Source of the DNA: JBOGEN01 sp050743265
GTDB lineage: Bacteria; Actinomycetota; Actinomycetes; JBOGEN01
DNA: 36,917 nucleotides
Assembly (NCBI GenBank): GCA_050743265.1
Contig: JBOGEN010000163.1
Coordinates: 1 to 36,917 of the forward strand
Reading direction: 5' to 3'
The notes beneath the pieces were generated by a model. The model saw only the letters and a program-made list of their open reading frames with translations, searched no databases and was not told the DNA's origin. Numbering within the stretch: position 1 is the stretch's first letter; each line of letters starts with the position of its first letter. Of the stretch, positions 1-6,431 are shown piece after piece. Both the position numbers and the translations under genes were made by a program.

Positions 1-237
1 GGCAAAGCCCGCTCGGGCCAGCAGGTCGAGCTCGTCCGCGCGGGCCCGCGCCAGCAGCGCACGGAGCAGCCCGTCCTTGCTGCAGAACAGGTAGAGCAGC
101 ACGCGCGGGCTCGACCCGACCGCCGCCGCGAGCGGACGCAGCGAGAGGTCGGCCAGCCCGTGCTCGAGGGCGTACGCGTAGGCCCGCTCGAGCAGCTCCT
201 CCCGCCGGGGGGAGGGGGCGCGGACCGCCTCAGTCAT
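1..237 (-). CDS. TetR-family transcriptional regulator, N-terminal part (runs off the left edge)
   Basis: The first 79 codons of a DNA-binding repressor of the TetR type. Reading the minus strand from the ATG at 237 gives a short basic/proline-rich tail, then a helical region (ERAYAYALEHGLADLSLRPL), then the HTH segment AAAVGSSPRVLLYLFCSKDGLL. This matches the TetR N-terminal domain pattern in which an aromatic-rich recognition helix is followed by 'xKdgLL'. The ligand-binding domain lies outside the window, so the ligand cannot be guessed. The gene is divergent from the acetyltransferase at 291. No Shine-Dalgarno precedes the ATG, and a -10-like TAGCCT ends six bases before it, so a leaderless transcript is plausible. 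A 13-bp inverted repeat sits directly upstream (240-252). Confidence 0.85.
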   Translation of the reverse strand, partial: MTEAVRAPSPRREELLERAYAYALEHGLADLSLRPLAAAVGSSPRVLLYLFCSKDGLLRALLARARADELDLLARAGFA

Positions 238-239
238 GT

Positions 240-252
240 CGGTAGGCTACCG
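240..252. promoter_or_regulatory. Inverted repeat, probable TetR operator
   Basis: CGGTAG-G-CTACCG is a perfect 6+1+6 palindrome in the 53-bp gap between the divergent TetR and GNAT genes. On the minus strand it contains TAGCCT, a plausible -10 placed six bases before the TetR ATG. A repressor bound here would block its own promoter and probably the acetyltransferase promoter. The palindrome is seen; its role is inferred from position. Confidence 0.45.
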
Positions 253-290
253 GGCACTGAAACAGTCGTGTCAGCAGGAGGTGGCCGGAC

Positions 291-818
291 ATGACCGTGC
301 GGCCCGGGGCGGTGGTCCGCCCCCTCGACCAGCCCGGTGACCTCGGGTGGGTGCTCATGGCCCACGGCGAGGTGTACACCACCGAGTTCGGCTGGAGTCC
401 CACCTTCGAGGCGCTGGTCGCTCGCATCGTCGCCGACTACGCCGCCGGCCACGACCCGTCCCGTGAGGCGGGCTGGATCGCGGAGGTGGAGGGCGTCCGC
501 GTCGGGTGCATCCTCTGCGTCGCCGAGGACGAGGAGACGGCCAAGCTGCGGGCCCTGCTCGTCCACCCGCAGGGCCGGGGTCTCGGCCTCGGCGCGACGC
601 TCGTCGACGGCTGCATCGAGTTCGCCCGACAAGCGGGCTACCGCAGGATGCGGCTGTGGACGACCGACCCGCTCGTCGCCGCGCGGCACCTGTACGTCAC
701 CCGCGGGTTCTCCCTCGTCCGCGAGGTGCCGCACCACGACTTCGGCCCGCCGATGCTGGGGCAGACGTACGAGCTCGACTTGCGCCATGCCCCCTCCGCG
801 GCCGCATCCGGCTCGTGA
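291..818 (+). CDS. GNAT-family N-acetyltransferase
   Basis: A 175-residue protein of the GCN5-related acetyltransferase fold, which moves an acetyl group from acetyl-CoA to an amine. The acetyl-CoA pyrophosphate loop is visible around residues 84-97 (RALLVHPQGRGLGLGATLV contains the Q/RxxGxG/A signature), and the C-terminal strand-helix region 'ATDPLVAARHLYVTRGF'-like is typical (here TTDPLVAARHLYVTRGFSLV). The sequence resembles the acetyltransferase half of MarR-GNAT fusion proteins, but no MarR domain is present. An AGGAGG-type ribosome site lies just before the ATG. It probably responds to the divergent TetR regulator through the palindrome at 240-252. The acceptor substrate cannot be deduced. 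Confidence 0.85.
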   Translation: MTVRPGAVVRPLDQPGDLGWVLMAHGEVYTTEFGWSPTFEALVARIVADYAAGHDPSREAGWIAEVEGVRVGCILCVAEDEETAKLRALLVHPQGRGLGLGATLVDGCIEFARQAGYRRMRLWTTDPLVAARHLYVTRGFSLVREVPHHDFGPPMLGQTYELDLRHAPSAAASGS

Positions 819-861
819 TGCACTGGCGACCGCACGGGCGGGGACACGGAACGGAGCGAGG

Positions 862-1275
862 ATGAGCGAGGACGCCCAGGAGTACGTCGACACGATGGCC
901 CGCGAGCGAGGGTACGTGCTCGACTACCACAAGGTCATGGCCAAGCACGACTTCGACGTGCTCCAGGCCGCCAACGGGCTCATCAGCGCCACGTACCTCC
1001 AGCAGCGCCGGCTCGACCGGCGTACCAAGGAGCTGCTGTTCGTCCTGTCGCTCACCGTGCTGCGCGCCGGCAAGGGCCACATCGCGAGCCACATCCGGGC
1101 GGCCCTCGACCACGGGGCGTCCGCCGAGGAGGTCCTCGAGGCCATCGAGCTTGCCCTGCCCGAGGCCGGCGTCGTCGCGTTCCAGGCCGGGTTCGAGGCG
1201 TGGCGTGAGGTCGTCGGCGCGGACGGGCTCGAGCCCCGCGTCGAGGTCTTCGACGGCGGCTCCGGGACGTCGTGA
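862..1275 (+). CDS. Carboxymuconolactone decarboxylase (CMD) family protein
   Basis: A 137-residue all-helical protein of the CMD/AhpD-like fold. The central motif, residues about 54-85 (RTKELLFVLSLTVLRAGKGHIASHIRAALDHGAS followed by EEVLEAI), is the usual CMD signature. It has no cysteine at all, so the CxxC peroxidase pair of AhpD is absent. The basic/His-rich motif is instead like the gamma-carboxymuconolactone decarboxylase branch and many uncharacterised members. The ATG at 862 is preceded by GGAGCGAGG. It lies 43 bp after the GNAT gene in the same direction. The family is associated with aromatic or lactone catabolism, but the exact reaction here is unknown. Confidence 0.8.
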   Translation: MSEDAQEYVDTMARERGYVLDYHKVMAKHDFDVLQAANGLISATYLQQRRLDRRTKELLFVLSLTVLRAGKGHIASHIRAALDHGASAEEVLEAIELALPEAGVVAFQAGFEAWREVVGADGLEPRVEVFDGGSGTS

Positions 1276-1358
1276 CGACTCCCGTGAGGCGGGCGTACGG
1301 CCGCGGCGCGTGATTGGGTAGGCGTGGCGAGTCGGACGGACCTCGGGAGGCGAGCAGC

Positions 1359-1871
1359 GTGACGAGTGCCGAGCTGCTGGTGGACGCGTTCGGCAGGATC
1401 CGCGGCATCGTGACGCAGGTGGTCGGCGGTCTCTCACCGGACCAGCTGGCGTACCGCGTCGACGGCACGGCCAACTCCATCGCGTGGCTGGTGTGGCACC
1501 TCACCCGCATCCAGGACGACCACATCGCGGACGCCGCGCAGTCCGACCAGGTGTGGACGAGCGGTGGCTGGGCCGAGCGCTTCGCGTTGCCCTTCGACGC
1601 CTCGGCGACGGGGTACGGGCACTCCAGCGAGGAGGTCGCCGCGCTCCAGGTGCCCTCGGGCGACCTGCTCTCCGGCTACCACGAGGCCGTCCACCAGGCC
1701 ACGGTCGCCTACGTCGGAGGCCTGGTGGACCCTGACCTCGACCGGGTCGTCGACGAGTCCTGGGACCCGCCCGTGACCCTCGGCGTCCGCCTCGTCAGCG
1801 TGGTCAGCGACAACCTGCAGCACGCCGGGCAGGCCGCGTTCGTGCGCGGCATCCTGACCCGGGCGGGGTAG
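1359..1871 (+). CDS. DinB-like / DUF664 protein (putative mycothiol-dependent enzyme fold)
   Basis: A 170-residue four-helix-bundle protein of the DinB/YfiT superfamily, whose actinobacterial members include mycothiol S-transferases and mycothiol-dependent isomerases. The conserved metal-ligand pattern can be seen: histidines in the N-terminal helix block (SIAWLVWHLTRIQDDH) and in the C-terminal helix (DNLQHAGQAAFVRG). The GTG at 1359 is chosen as start because GGGAGG lies about nine bases upstream; an upstream in-frame TTG at 1314 has no comparable site. The physiological substrate is not visible. It is the last gene of the left plus-strand group and converges on the minus-strand dehydrogenase at 1944. 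Confidence 0.75.
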   Translation: MTSAELLVDAFGRIRGIVTQVVGGLSPDQLAYRVDGTANSIAWLVWHLTRIQDDHIADAAQSDQVWTSGGWAERFALPFDASATGYGHSSEEVAALQVPSGDLLSGYHEAVHQATVAYVGGLVDPDLDRVVDESWDPPVTLGVRLVSVVSDNLQHAGQAAFVRGILTRAG

Positions 1872-1943
1872 CCGGGGCCGACGAGCCGGGCAGGGGTAGA
1901 CGGGTCACGCGCCGCCGGCTGGCCGGGGTCGACCCGACGCTGG

Positions 1944-3032
1944 TCAGCCCGCAGCGACGGGTTCGGCGACGCCGGCGGGCGTGCTCTGCCGGGATCCGCG
2001 AGCCTCGTCGAGGTCGAGCGTGACCGGCCGGCCGGACTCCGCGGACTCGTCCGCGGCCAGGTACACCTGCATGACGGTGCGGGCCTCCTGCGCGGGGACG
2101 AGCACCGGCCGGTCGTACGCCACCGCCTCGAGGAAGTGCGTGGTCTCTCCGGCCATCGGCCCGGCGTAGACGTGGCCGACCTGCTCGCCCGGCATCGTCG
2201 ACATCGGGAACGTGACGCCCCCGTCCATGCGGTTGAGCACGACGTCGCGGTGGCTGTCGTCGACCAGCAGCGCGGCCTCGGAGCCGACGAACTCGATCGT
2301 GGTCGTCGAGAAGTTCGGGTACCCGGGCGGCAGGATCCAGCCCGCGCCGACCACGACGACGACCCCGTTGTCCATCGTGATCGTGATCCAGGTGCAGTCG
2401 GGGACGTCGTGCGCGTCCTTCATCACGCCGTACACCGACTGCGCGTACACGGTGCGCGGCCTGGCGGGCTGCAGGCACCACAGCAGGAAGTCGATGTCGT
2501 GCGTGGCCTCCATCGCGGCGGGGGAGAGCTTGATGCGCCCGCCGATCTTCTTCCCGAGGTTGCGGGTGATGTGACGGCTGACCAGCGCGCTCACCGGGGC
2601 GCCGATCGTGCCGTCGCGGACACACTGGTTGACGTACGCCTGCTTGGCGTTGAACCGTTGCGAGTAGCCGATGGCGAGCTTGCGCCCCCGGGTCTGGGCG
2701 ATGTCGATGAGCTCGTCGGCCTCGTCGAGCGTGAGCGCGAGAGGCTTCTCGAGCAGGACGTGAGCGCCGGCGAGGAGGGACTCCCGGGCCATCGGGAAGT
2801 GCGTCGTCTCCGGGGTCGCCGAGACGATCACCGCGTCCAGGCCGAGGTCGAGGAGCTCGCGGTAGTCCTCCGTCGCCGTCGTCGGACTGGTCTGTGCCGA
2901 CACCTCCGCCAGCCGGTCCGGCTTGATCTCGGCGATGTGCAGCTCGTCGACCAGCGGGCTGGTGGCGCACACGCCGGCACGGATACCCCCGCACCAGCCG
3001 GTGCCGATGACCCCCACGCGAATGCTGCTCAT
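1944..3032 (-). CDS. Gfo/Idh/MocA-family NAD(P)-dependent oxidoreductase (copy A)
   Basis: A 362-residue dehydrogenase of the glucose-fructose oxidoreductase / inositol dehydrogenase family. The N-terminal Rossmann dinucleotide loop is GxGxxG at residues 10-15, the catalytic EKP triplet is at 95-97, and the active-site histidine is in the THDIDFLLW motif (His178, Asp181). Length is normal for the family. These enzymes oxidise or reduce a hydroxyl/keto group on polyols, sugars or related compounds. It is the third gene of a minus-strand unit (XRE-cupin regulator, copy B, copy A), 45 bp after copy B, and is probably co-transcribed. The two copies differ throughout, so they probably act on different steps or substrates rather than being a recent duplication. 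Confidence 0.9.
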   Translation of the reverse strand: MSSIRVGVIGTGWCGGIRAGVCATSPLVDELHIAEIKPDRLAEVSAQTSPTTATEDYRELLDLGLDAVIVSATPETTHFPMARESLLAGAHVLLEKPLALTLDEADELIDIAQTRGRKLAIGYSQRFNAKQAYVNQCVRDGTIGAPVSALVSRHITRNLGKKIGGRIKLSPAAMEATHDIDFLLWCLQPARPRTVYAQSVYGVMKDAHDVPDCTWITITMDNGVVVVVGAGWILPPGYPNFSTTTIEFVGSEAALLVDDSHRDVVLNRMDGGVTFPMSTMPGEQVGHVYAGPMAGETTHFLEAVAYDRPVLVPAQEARTVMQVYLAADESAESGRPVTLDLDEARGSRQSTPAGVAEPVAAG

Positions 3033-3077
3033 CCTGCCTCCTCGAGATGCGGTGCGGACGTCAGGTAGGTGCGGACG

Positions 3078-4214
3078 TCAGGCGGTTGCCGCGTCGAGCG
3101 CGCGCGGGTCGACGGGCACCTCAACCTCGGTGCCGCGCGCGGCCGACATGTCGATCGCCATCGTGAGCGTGAGGTTGCGGTGGCCGTCGGCCGCGGTCGC
3201 GTGCGGCGTCTCGAGCCCGCTGACGAGCCGGGTGAACCACGCGTTCGTCTCCTCACGCATGGGGCCCCAGAGCTGGCCGCCCCACAGGTCTCCGGGCGGG
3301 TAGCTGGTGAGGAAGTCGACGTGGCGGGCGACCCCGGCCGAGAAACCCTCCGGCTGGTAGCCCGACGACTGCGGCGTCTCCGAGGCGACGACGAGGTCGC
3401 GGTGCGTGTCCTCGACGTCGAGCACGCCCTGCGTCCCGACGATCCCGATCTCCAGGCCGTACACGGACCCGGGCCACACGGTCGGGAGCGCCCAGCTGAT
3501 GTTCATGCTCCAGACCGTGCCGTCGGTCATGGTGACGATCGCGAGGGTCGAGTCCTTGGTGCCGTGTTCGCCGAGGCTGCGGTCGACGGACCGCGCGTAC
3601 ACACGCTCGGGTGTCTTGCCCTCCATGAGCCAGAGGCAGAGGTCGACGCTGTGCGTGCCCGAGACCACGATCGGCGTGAGCCGTGCGCGCTCGGTCGTCC
3701 GGCGCAGGGTCGCGAGCGGCACCATGCGGTTCATGAACGCCCGGGTCACGACGGTCGTGACGTCGCCGAGCGTCCCGGACTCCAGCTTCGCCTTCGCCGC
3801 GAGGAACGGGCGACGGAACCGCTGCGTGTAGCCGAGGACCGCGTCCACGCCGCTCGTCTCGATCTCGCCGAGGACGCGGGCGGACGCCTCCGCACTGGTG
3901 GCGAGCGGCTTCTCGATGAACAGGGCTTTGCCGGCACGCGCCGCGGCGAGGCAGGGGCCCTCGTGCGCGTTCTCGTCCGTGGCCACGATGACGGCGTCGA
4001 CCTCGGGCCGCCGGACCAGCTCGGCGTAGTCGTTGGTGTAGAAGTCGGCGCTGCTGTCGCCGGCGAGCCGCTTGCCCACGCCGTCGTCGAGGTCGCACAG
4101 CCCCAGCCAGCCGACGCCGGGATGGTCCCGGGCAAGCTCGGCGCGGATGCGCCCGATCGTCCCGCATCCGACGACCGCGATGCCGACATCGCGGCCGAGC
4201 CCGGCGGAGCTCAT
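3078..4214 (-). CDS. Gfo/Idh/MocA-family NAD(P)-dependent oxidoreductase (copy B)
   Basis: A 378-residue member of the same family as the downstream neighbour. The nucleotide loop is GxGxxG at residues 16-21, EKP is at 101-103, and the catalytic SGTHSVDLCLW motif carries His188 and Asp191. The C-terminal half contains the family's alpha/beta sheet domain and shows no truncation. The start ATG at 4214 is only four bases from the stop of the XRE-cupin gene, so the two are almost certainly translationally coupled. Regulator and dehydrogenases are divergent from the M24-hydrolase operon, which suggests they serve the same pathway. The substrate is unknown. Confidence 0.9.
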   Translation of the reverse strand: MSSAGLGRDVGIAVVGCGTIGRIRAELARDHPGVGWLGLCDLDDGVGKRLAGDSSADFYTNDYAELVRRPEVDAVIVATDENAHEGPCLAAARAGKALFIEKPLATSAEASARVLGEIETSGVDAVLGYTQRFRRPFLAAKAKLESGTLGDVTTVVTRAFMNRMVPLATLRRTTERARLTPIVVSGTHSVDLCLWLMEGKTPERVYARSVDRSLGEHGTKDSTLAIVTMTDGTVWSMNISWALPTVWPGSVYGLEIGIVGTQGVLDVEDTHRDLVVASETPQSSGYQPEGFSAGVARHVDFLTSYPPGDLWGGQLWGPMREETNAWFTRLVSGLETPHATAADGHRNLTLTMAIDMSAARGTEVEVPVDPRALDAATA

Positions 4215-4218
4215 CTGA

Positions 4219-4986
4219 TCACCTCGGGTTCGTTCCTGGTGGGTCGTGTCGTTCCTCGTCGTTCAGGATCGTGGTGACCGCCCGCGTCGTCCGGTCGGTG
4301 GGGTTGACGTAGCGGTGCGGCCGCATCGACGGGAAGTGCATGCTGTCCCCGGGCCCGAGGTGGTAGCGCTCGAACCCGACGTAGATGTCGAGCTCGCCGC
4401 TGAGCACGAGCACCATCTCCGTGCCGGGGTGCTGATAGAGCGTGGAGTTCGACTCGGCCCGCGGACTGTAGACGAGCTCGAGGAACTCGACGTCGCGCAG
4501 CGTGCGGGGGGTCAGGCGCTCCCAGCGCACCCCGCTCGCGATGTCGATGGCGGCCCGGTCGTGGCGGCGGACGACGTAGCTGGCTTCGTCCGCGCCGGCG
4601 GCGGACCGGCTCGGGACGTCGGCGTCCGGCACCTCGCGGCTGACGCTCCGGGTCTCCGGGACGTGCGGGTCGTGGGGGTCAGCGGCCCCCGAGTCGTCCG
4701 GCGTCCCGCGGAAGAACGCGTCGACCGGCACGCCGAGCGCCTCGGACAGCGCGAACAGCGTCGAGACCGACGGGCGCGACTGCCCTCGTTCGATCTGGCT
4801 GATCAGGCTGGACGTGACGCCGACGGCACGGGCGAGCTCGGACACCCGGAGCCCGCGCTGCGCGCGGTGGGCCGCCACCCGCAGGCCGATCCCCTCCGAC
4901 GGGTCGCCGCCGGGACGGCTCCTTAGCGGGCCTTCACCGCTCAGCGCGCCATTAGCATCACTTGACACCTTCATCGCGCCGGTCAC
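4219..4986 (-). CDS. XRE-family regulator with C-terminal cupin sensor domain
   Basis: A 255-residue transcription factor. Residues 34-92 form an XRE/Cro helix-turn-helix (LRVSELARAVGVTSSLISQIERGQ core), and residues about 165-245 form a cupin_2 barrel (YQHPGTEMVLVLSGEL followed by LGPGDSMHFPS and RPHRYVNP). This architecture is common in local regulators of catabolic operons, where the cupin binds a pathway compound. A polar linker, residues 95-135, separates the domains. The start is uncertain: GTG at 4986 or ATG at 4974, neither with a clear Shine-Dalgarno. It is divergent from the M24-hydrolase operon, and a 16-bp inverted repeat (5082-5097) in the shared 201-bp intergenic space is the obvious candidate operator. 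Confidence 0.88.
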   Translation of the reverse strand: MTGAMKVSSDANGALSGEGPLRSRPGGDPSEGIGLRVAAHRAQRGLRVSELARAVGVTSSLISQIERGQSRPSVSTLFALSEALGVPVDAFFRGTPDDSGAADPHDPHVPETRSVSREVPDADVPSRSAAGADEASYVVRRHDRAAIDIASGVRWERLTPRTLRDVEFLELVYSPRAESNSTLYQHPGTEMVLVLSGELDIYVGFERYHLGPGDSMHFPSMRPHRYVNPTDRTTRAVTTILNDEERHDPPGTNPR

Positions 4987-5080
4987 GCTAGTGCACGCCC
5001 AGGCGCCGGGGCCACCCGGTCTCGCGCTCGATCAGTGCGAGCGGTATCGCCCATTTCGGTCAATCAGCGGCGTCCGGCCC

Positions 5081-5110
5081 TTAACAGGGGCCTGTTAGTG
5101 CTGCTACCGT
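5081..5110 (+). promoter_or_regulatory. Candidate promoter of the nine-gene M24/phosphotransferase/ABC operon
   Basis: TTAACA (5081-5086) and TACCGT (5105-5110) are separated by 18 bp, and a TG dinucleotide one base before the -10 gives an extended -10 form. Transcription would start near 5117, leaving a leader of about 70 bases before the ATG at 5188, which has GAGGAG seven bases upstream. The hexamers are only partial matches, so this is a moderate call. Confidence 0.35.
5082..5097. promoter_or_regulatory. Inverted repeat, candidate operator for the XRE-cupin regulator
   Basis: TAACAGG-GG-CCTGTTA has perfect 7-bp arms around a 2-bp centre, in the divergent intergenic region between the XRE-cupin gene and the nine-gene operon. 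It overlaps the -35-like TTAACA (5081-5086) of a candidate plus-strand promoter, so binding would be expected to repress or reposition that promoter. The symmetry is seen; the assignment to the neighbouring regulator is inference. Confidence 0.5.
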
Positions 5111-5187
5111 CCCGGCCCACCTGACGTGACCAGCACTAAGCAGTGTCCGGCCCTGCCCCGCGAGCAGGCCTGACGAGGAGATGACCC

Positions 5188-6426
5188 ATGAAGGAAGCGT
5201 TCGGCGGCCTGAGCAGCGACTGGAAGCAGGGCATCGACTGGGCCGAGGTGCGGGACTGGCGGCTCACCCGGGCCCGCGAGGCCATGCGCCGCCACGGCCT
5301 CGGTGCGCTGCTCCTCATGTACGACGAGAACATGCGGTACGTCTCTTCCACGTACACGCCGGGCTGGAACAGGCTCAAGCCGGGACTGCGCTACGTCGTC
5401 CTCTGCGAGGGCCAGGAGCCGATCGTCTACGAGCAGGGCGACATCGGCATCCACCTCAAGGAGCACAACCCCTGGATCCCGCCGCAGAACGTGCGCCACT
5501 CGTACTCGTGGATCAAGGGTGCCGTGGGGCCCGCGGCCGAGCAGCAGGTCGGCAAGTTCGTGGAGTCGCTCCTCGGTGACCTCGAGGACGCCGGCGTCAA
5601 GGACAAGCCCCTCGGCGTGGACTTCATCGACATCAACATGCTGCGGGCGTTCGAGCGCGTGGGCATCTCGTGGACGGACGGGATGAGCCCGATGATGGAG
5701 GCCCGGGCGATCAAGAGCCCGGAGGAGCAGAAGGCCTCCCGCATCGTCGGCGCGATCTGCGACTGCCTGCACTACGAGTTCACGCAGTTCCTCAAGCCAG
5801 GGCTCACCGAGAACGAGGTCGCCGCGTTCGGCTTCGAGTACCTGTACAGCATCCCCGGCATGGAGGACGTCGAGGACGTCATCGTCTCCTCGGGCCCGAA
5901 CGCCTGGCCCAACTGGCGCAACTTCTCCGACCGCATCATCCGGCCCGGCGAGCTGGTCATCATCGATCTCGCCGCGCTCACGTGGAACGGTTTCAAGTCC
6001 TGCGTCTACCGGACGTACTGCGTCGGCGGGGAGCCGACGAGCGAGATGAAGGAGTACTACGACACCGCCCACACGTGGCTGTGGGACGCGATCAAGGCCG
6101 TGCAGCCGGGCGTGACGACCGCGGACATCGCGTCGAAGTGGCCGTCGGCCATGGAGGCGTGGGGGTACGCCGAGGAGGACCAGGCCGCCGCCAACCTGTG
6201 GGGCCACGGGCTCGGGCTGGCGCAGTACGACAGGCCGGTCATCTCCCGCATCTGGTCGCTGGACCACCCCGAGGAGATCCAGCCGGGCATGGTCTTCGCG
6301 CTCGAGACCCAGCACGGCAAGACGCACGAGTTCGGCGTACGCCTCGAGGAGATGCTGCTGGTGACGGACACCGGTCACGAGCTGCTCTCGACGTACCGTT
6401 CGGACGAGATCATCGTCTGCGGCTGA
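5188..6426 (+). CDS. M24-family 'pita-bread' hydrolase (Xaa-Pro peptidase/creatinase-like) with altered metal site
   Basis: A 412-residue protein with a creatinase/prolidase N-terminal domain (about 20-165) and an M24 catalytic domain (about 175-405). Of the five M24 metal ligands, four are recognisable: Asp260 (ELVIIDLAAL), His340 (WGHGLGLAQ), Glu373 (FALETQHG) and Glu387 or Glu388 (VRLEEMLLV). The second aspartate, normally in a 'DxTRT' motif, is Cys272 (KSCVYRTY). Members with altered ligands are known to have left peptidase chemistry: creatinase uses no metal, and the DMSP lyase DddP belongs to this fold. A simple dipeptidase role is therefore doubtful. It is the first gene of a nine-gene transcript, five bases before the next start. 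The substrate is unknown; a small amide, imide or carboxylate handled by the rest of the operon is the reasonable guess. Confidence 0.85.
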   Translation: MKEAFGGLSSDWKQGIDWAEVRDWRLTRAREAMRRHGLGALLLMYDENMRYVSSTYTPGWNRLKPGLRYVVLCEGQEPIVYEQGDIGIHLKEHNPWIPPQNVRHSYSWIKGAVGPAAEQQVGKFVESLLGDLEDAGVKDKPLGVDFIDINMLRAFERVGISWTDGMSPMMEARAIKSPEEQKASRIVGAICDCLHYEFTQFLKPGLTENEVAAFGFEYLYSIPGMEDVEDVIVSSGPNAWPNWRNFSDRIIRPGELVIIDLAALTWNGFKSCVYRTYCVGGEPTSEMKEYYDTAHTWLWDAIKAVQPGVTTADIASKWPSAMEAWGYAEEDQAAANLWGHGLGLAQYDRPVISRIWSLDHPEEIQPGMVFALETQHGKTHEFGVRLEEMLLVTDTGHELLSTYRSDEIIVCG

Positions 6427-6431
6427 GTCCT

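Noticed and set aside
862..1275. Alkylhydroperoxidase D (AhpD)-type peroxidase
   Set aside because: The protein contains no cysteine, so the CxxC redox centre is absent.
1926..1935. Palindrome GGGTCGACCC between convergent genes
   Set aside because: A 10-bp palindrome without a loop or T-run, expected by chance in GC-rich DNA; not a terminator and without regulatory context.
5035..5063. Possible minus-strand promoter for the XRE-cupin gene, with TTGACC as -35
   Set aside because: No acceptable -10 lies 16-19 bp away (the position holds TCGCAC), so the promoter could not be supported.
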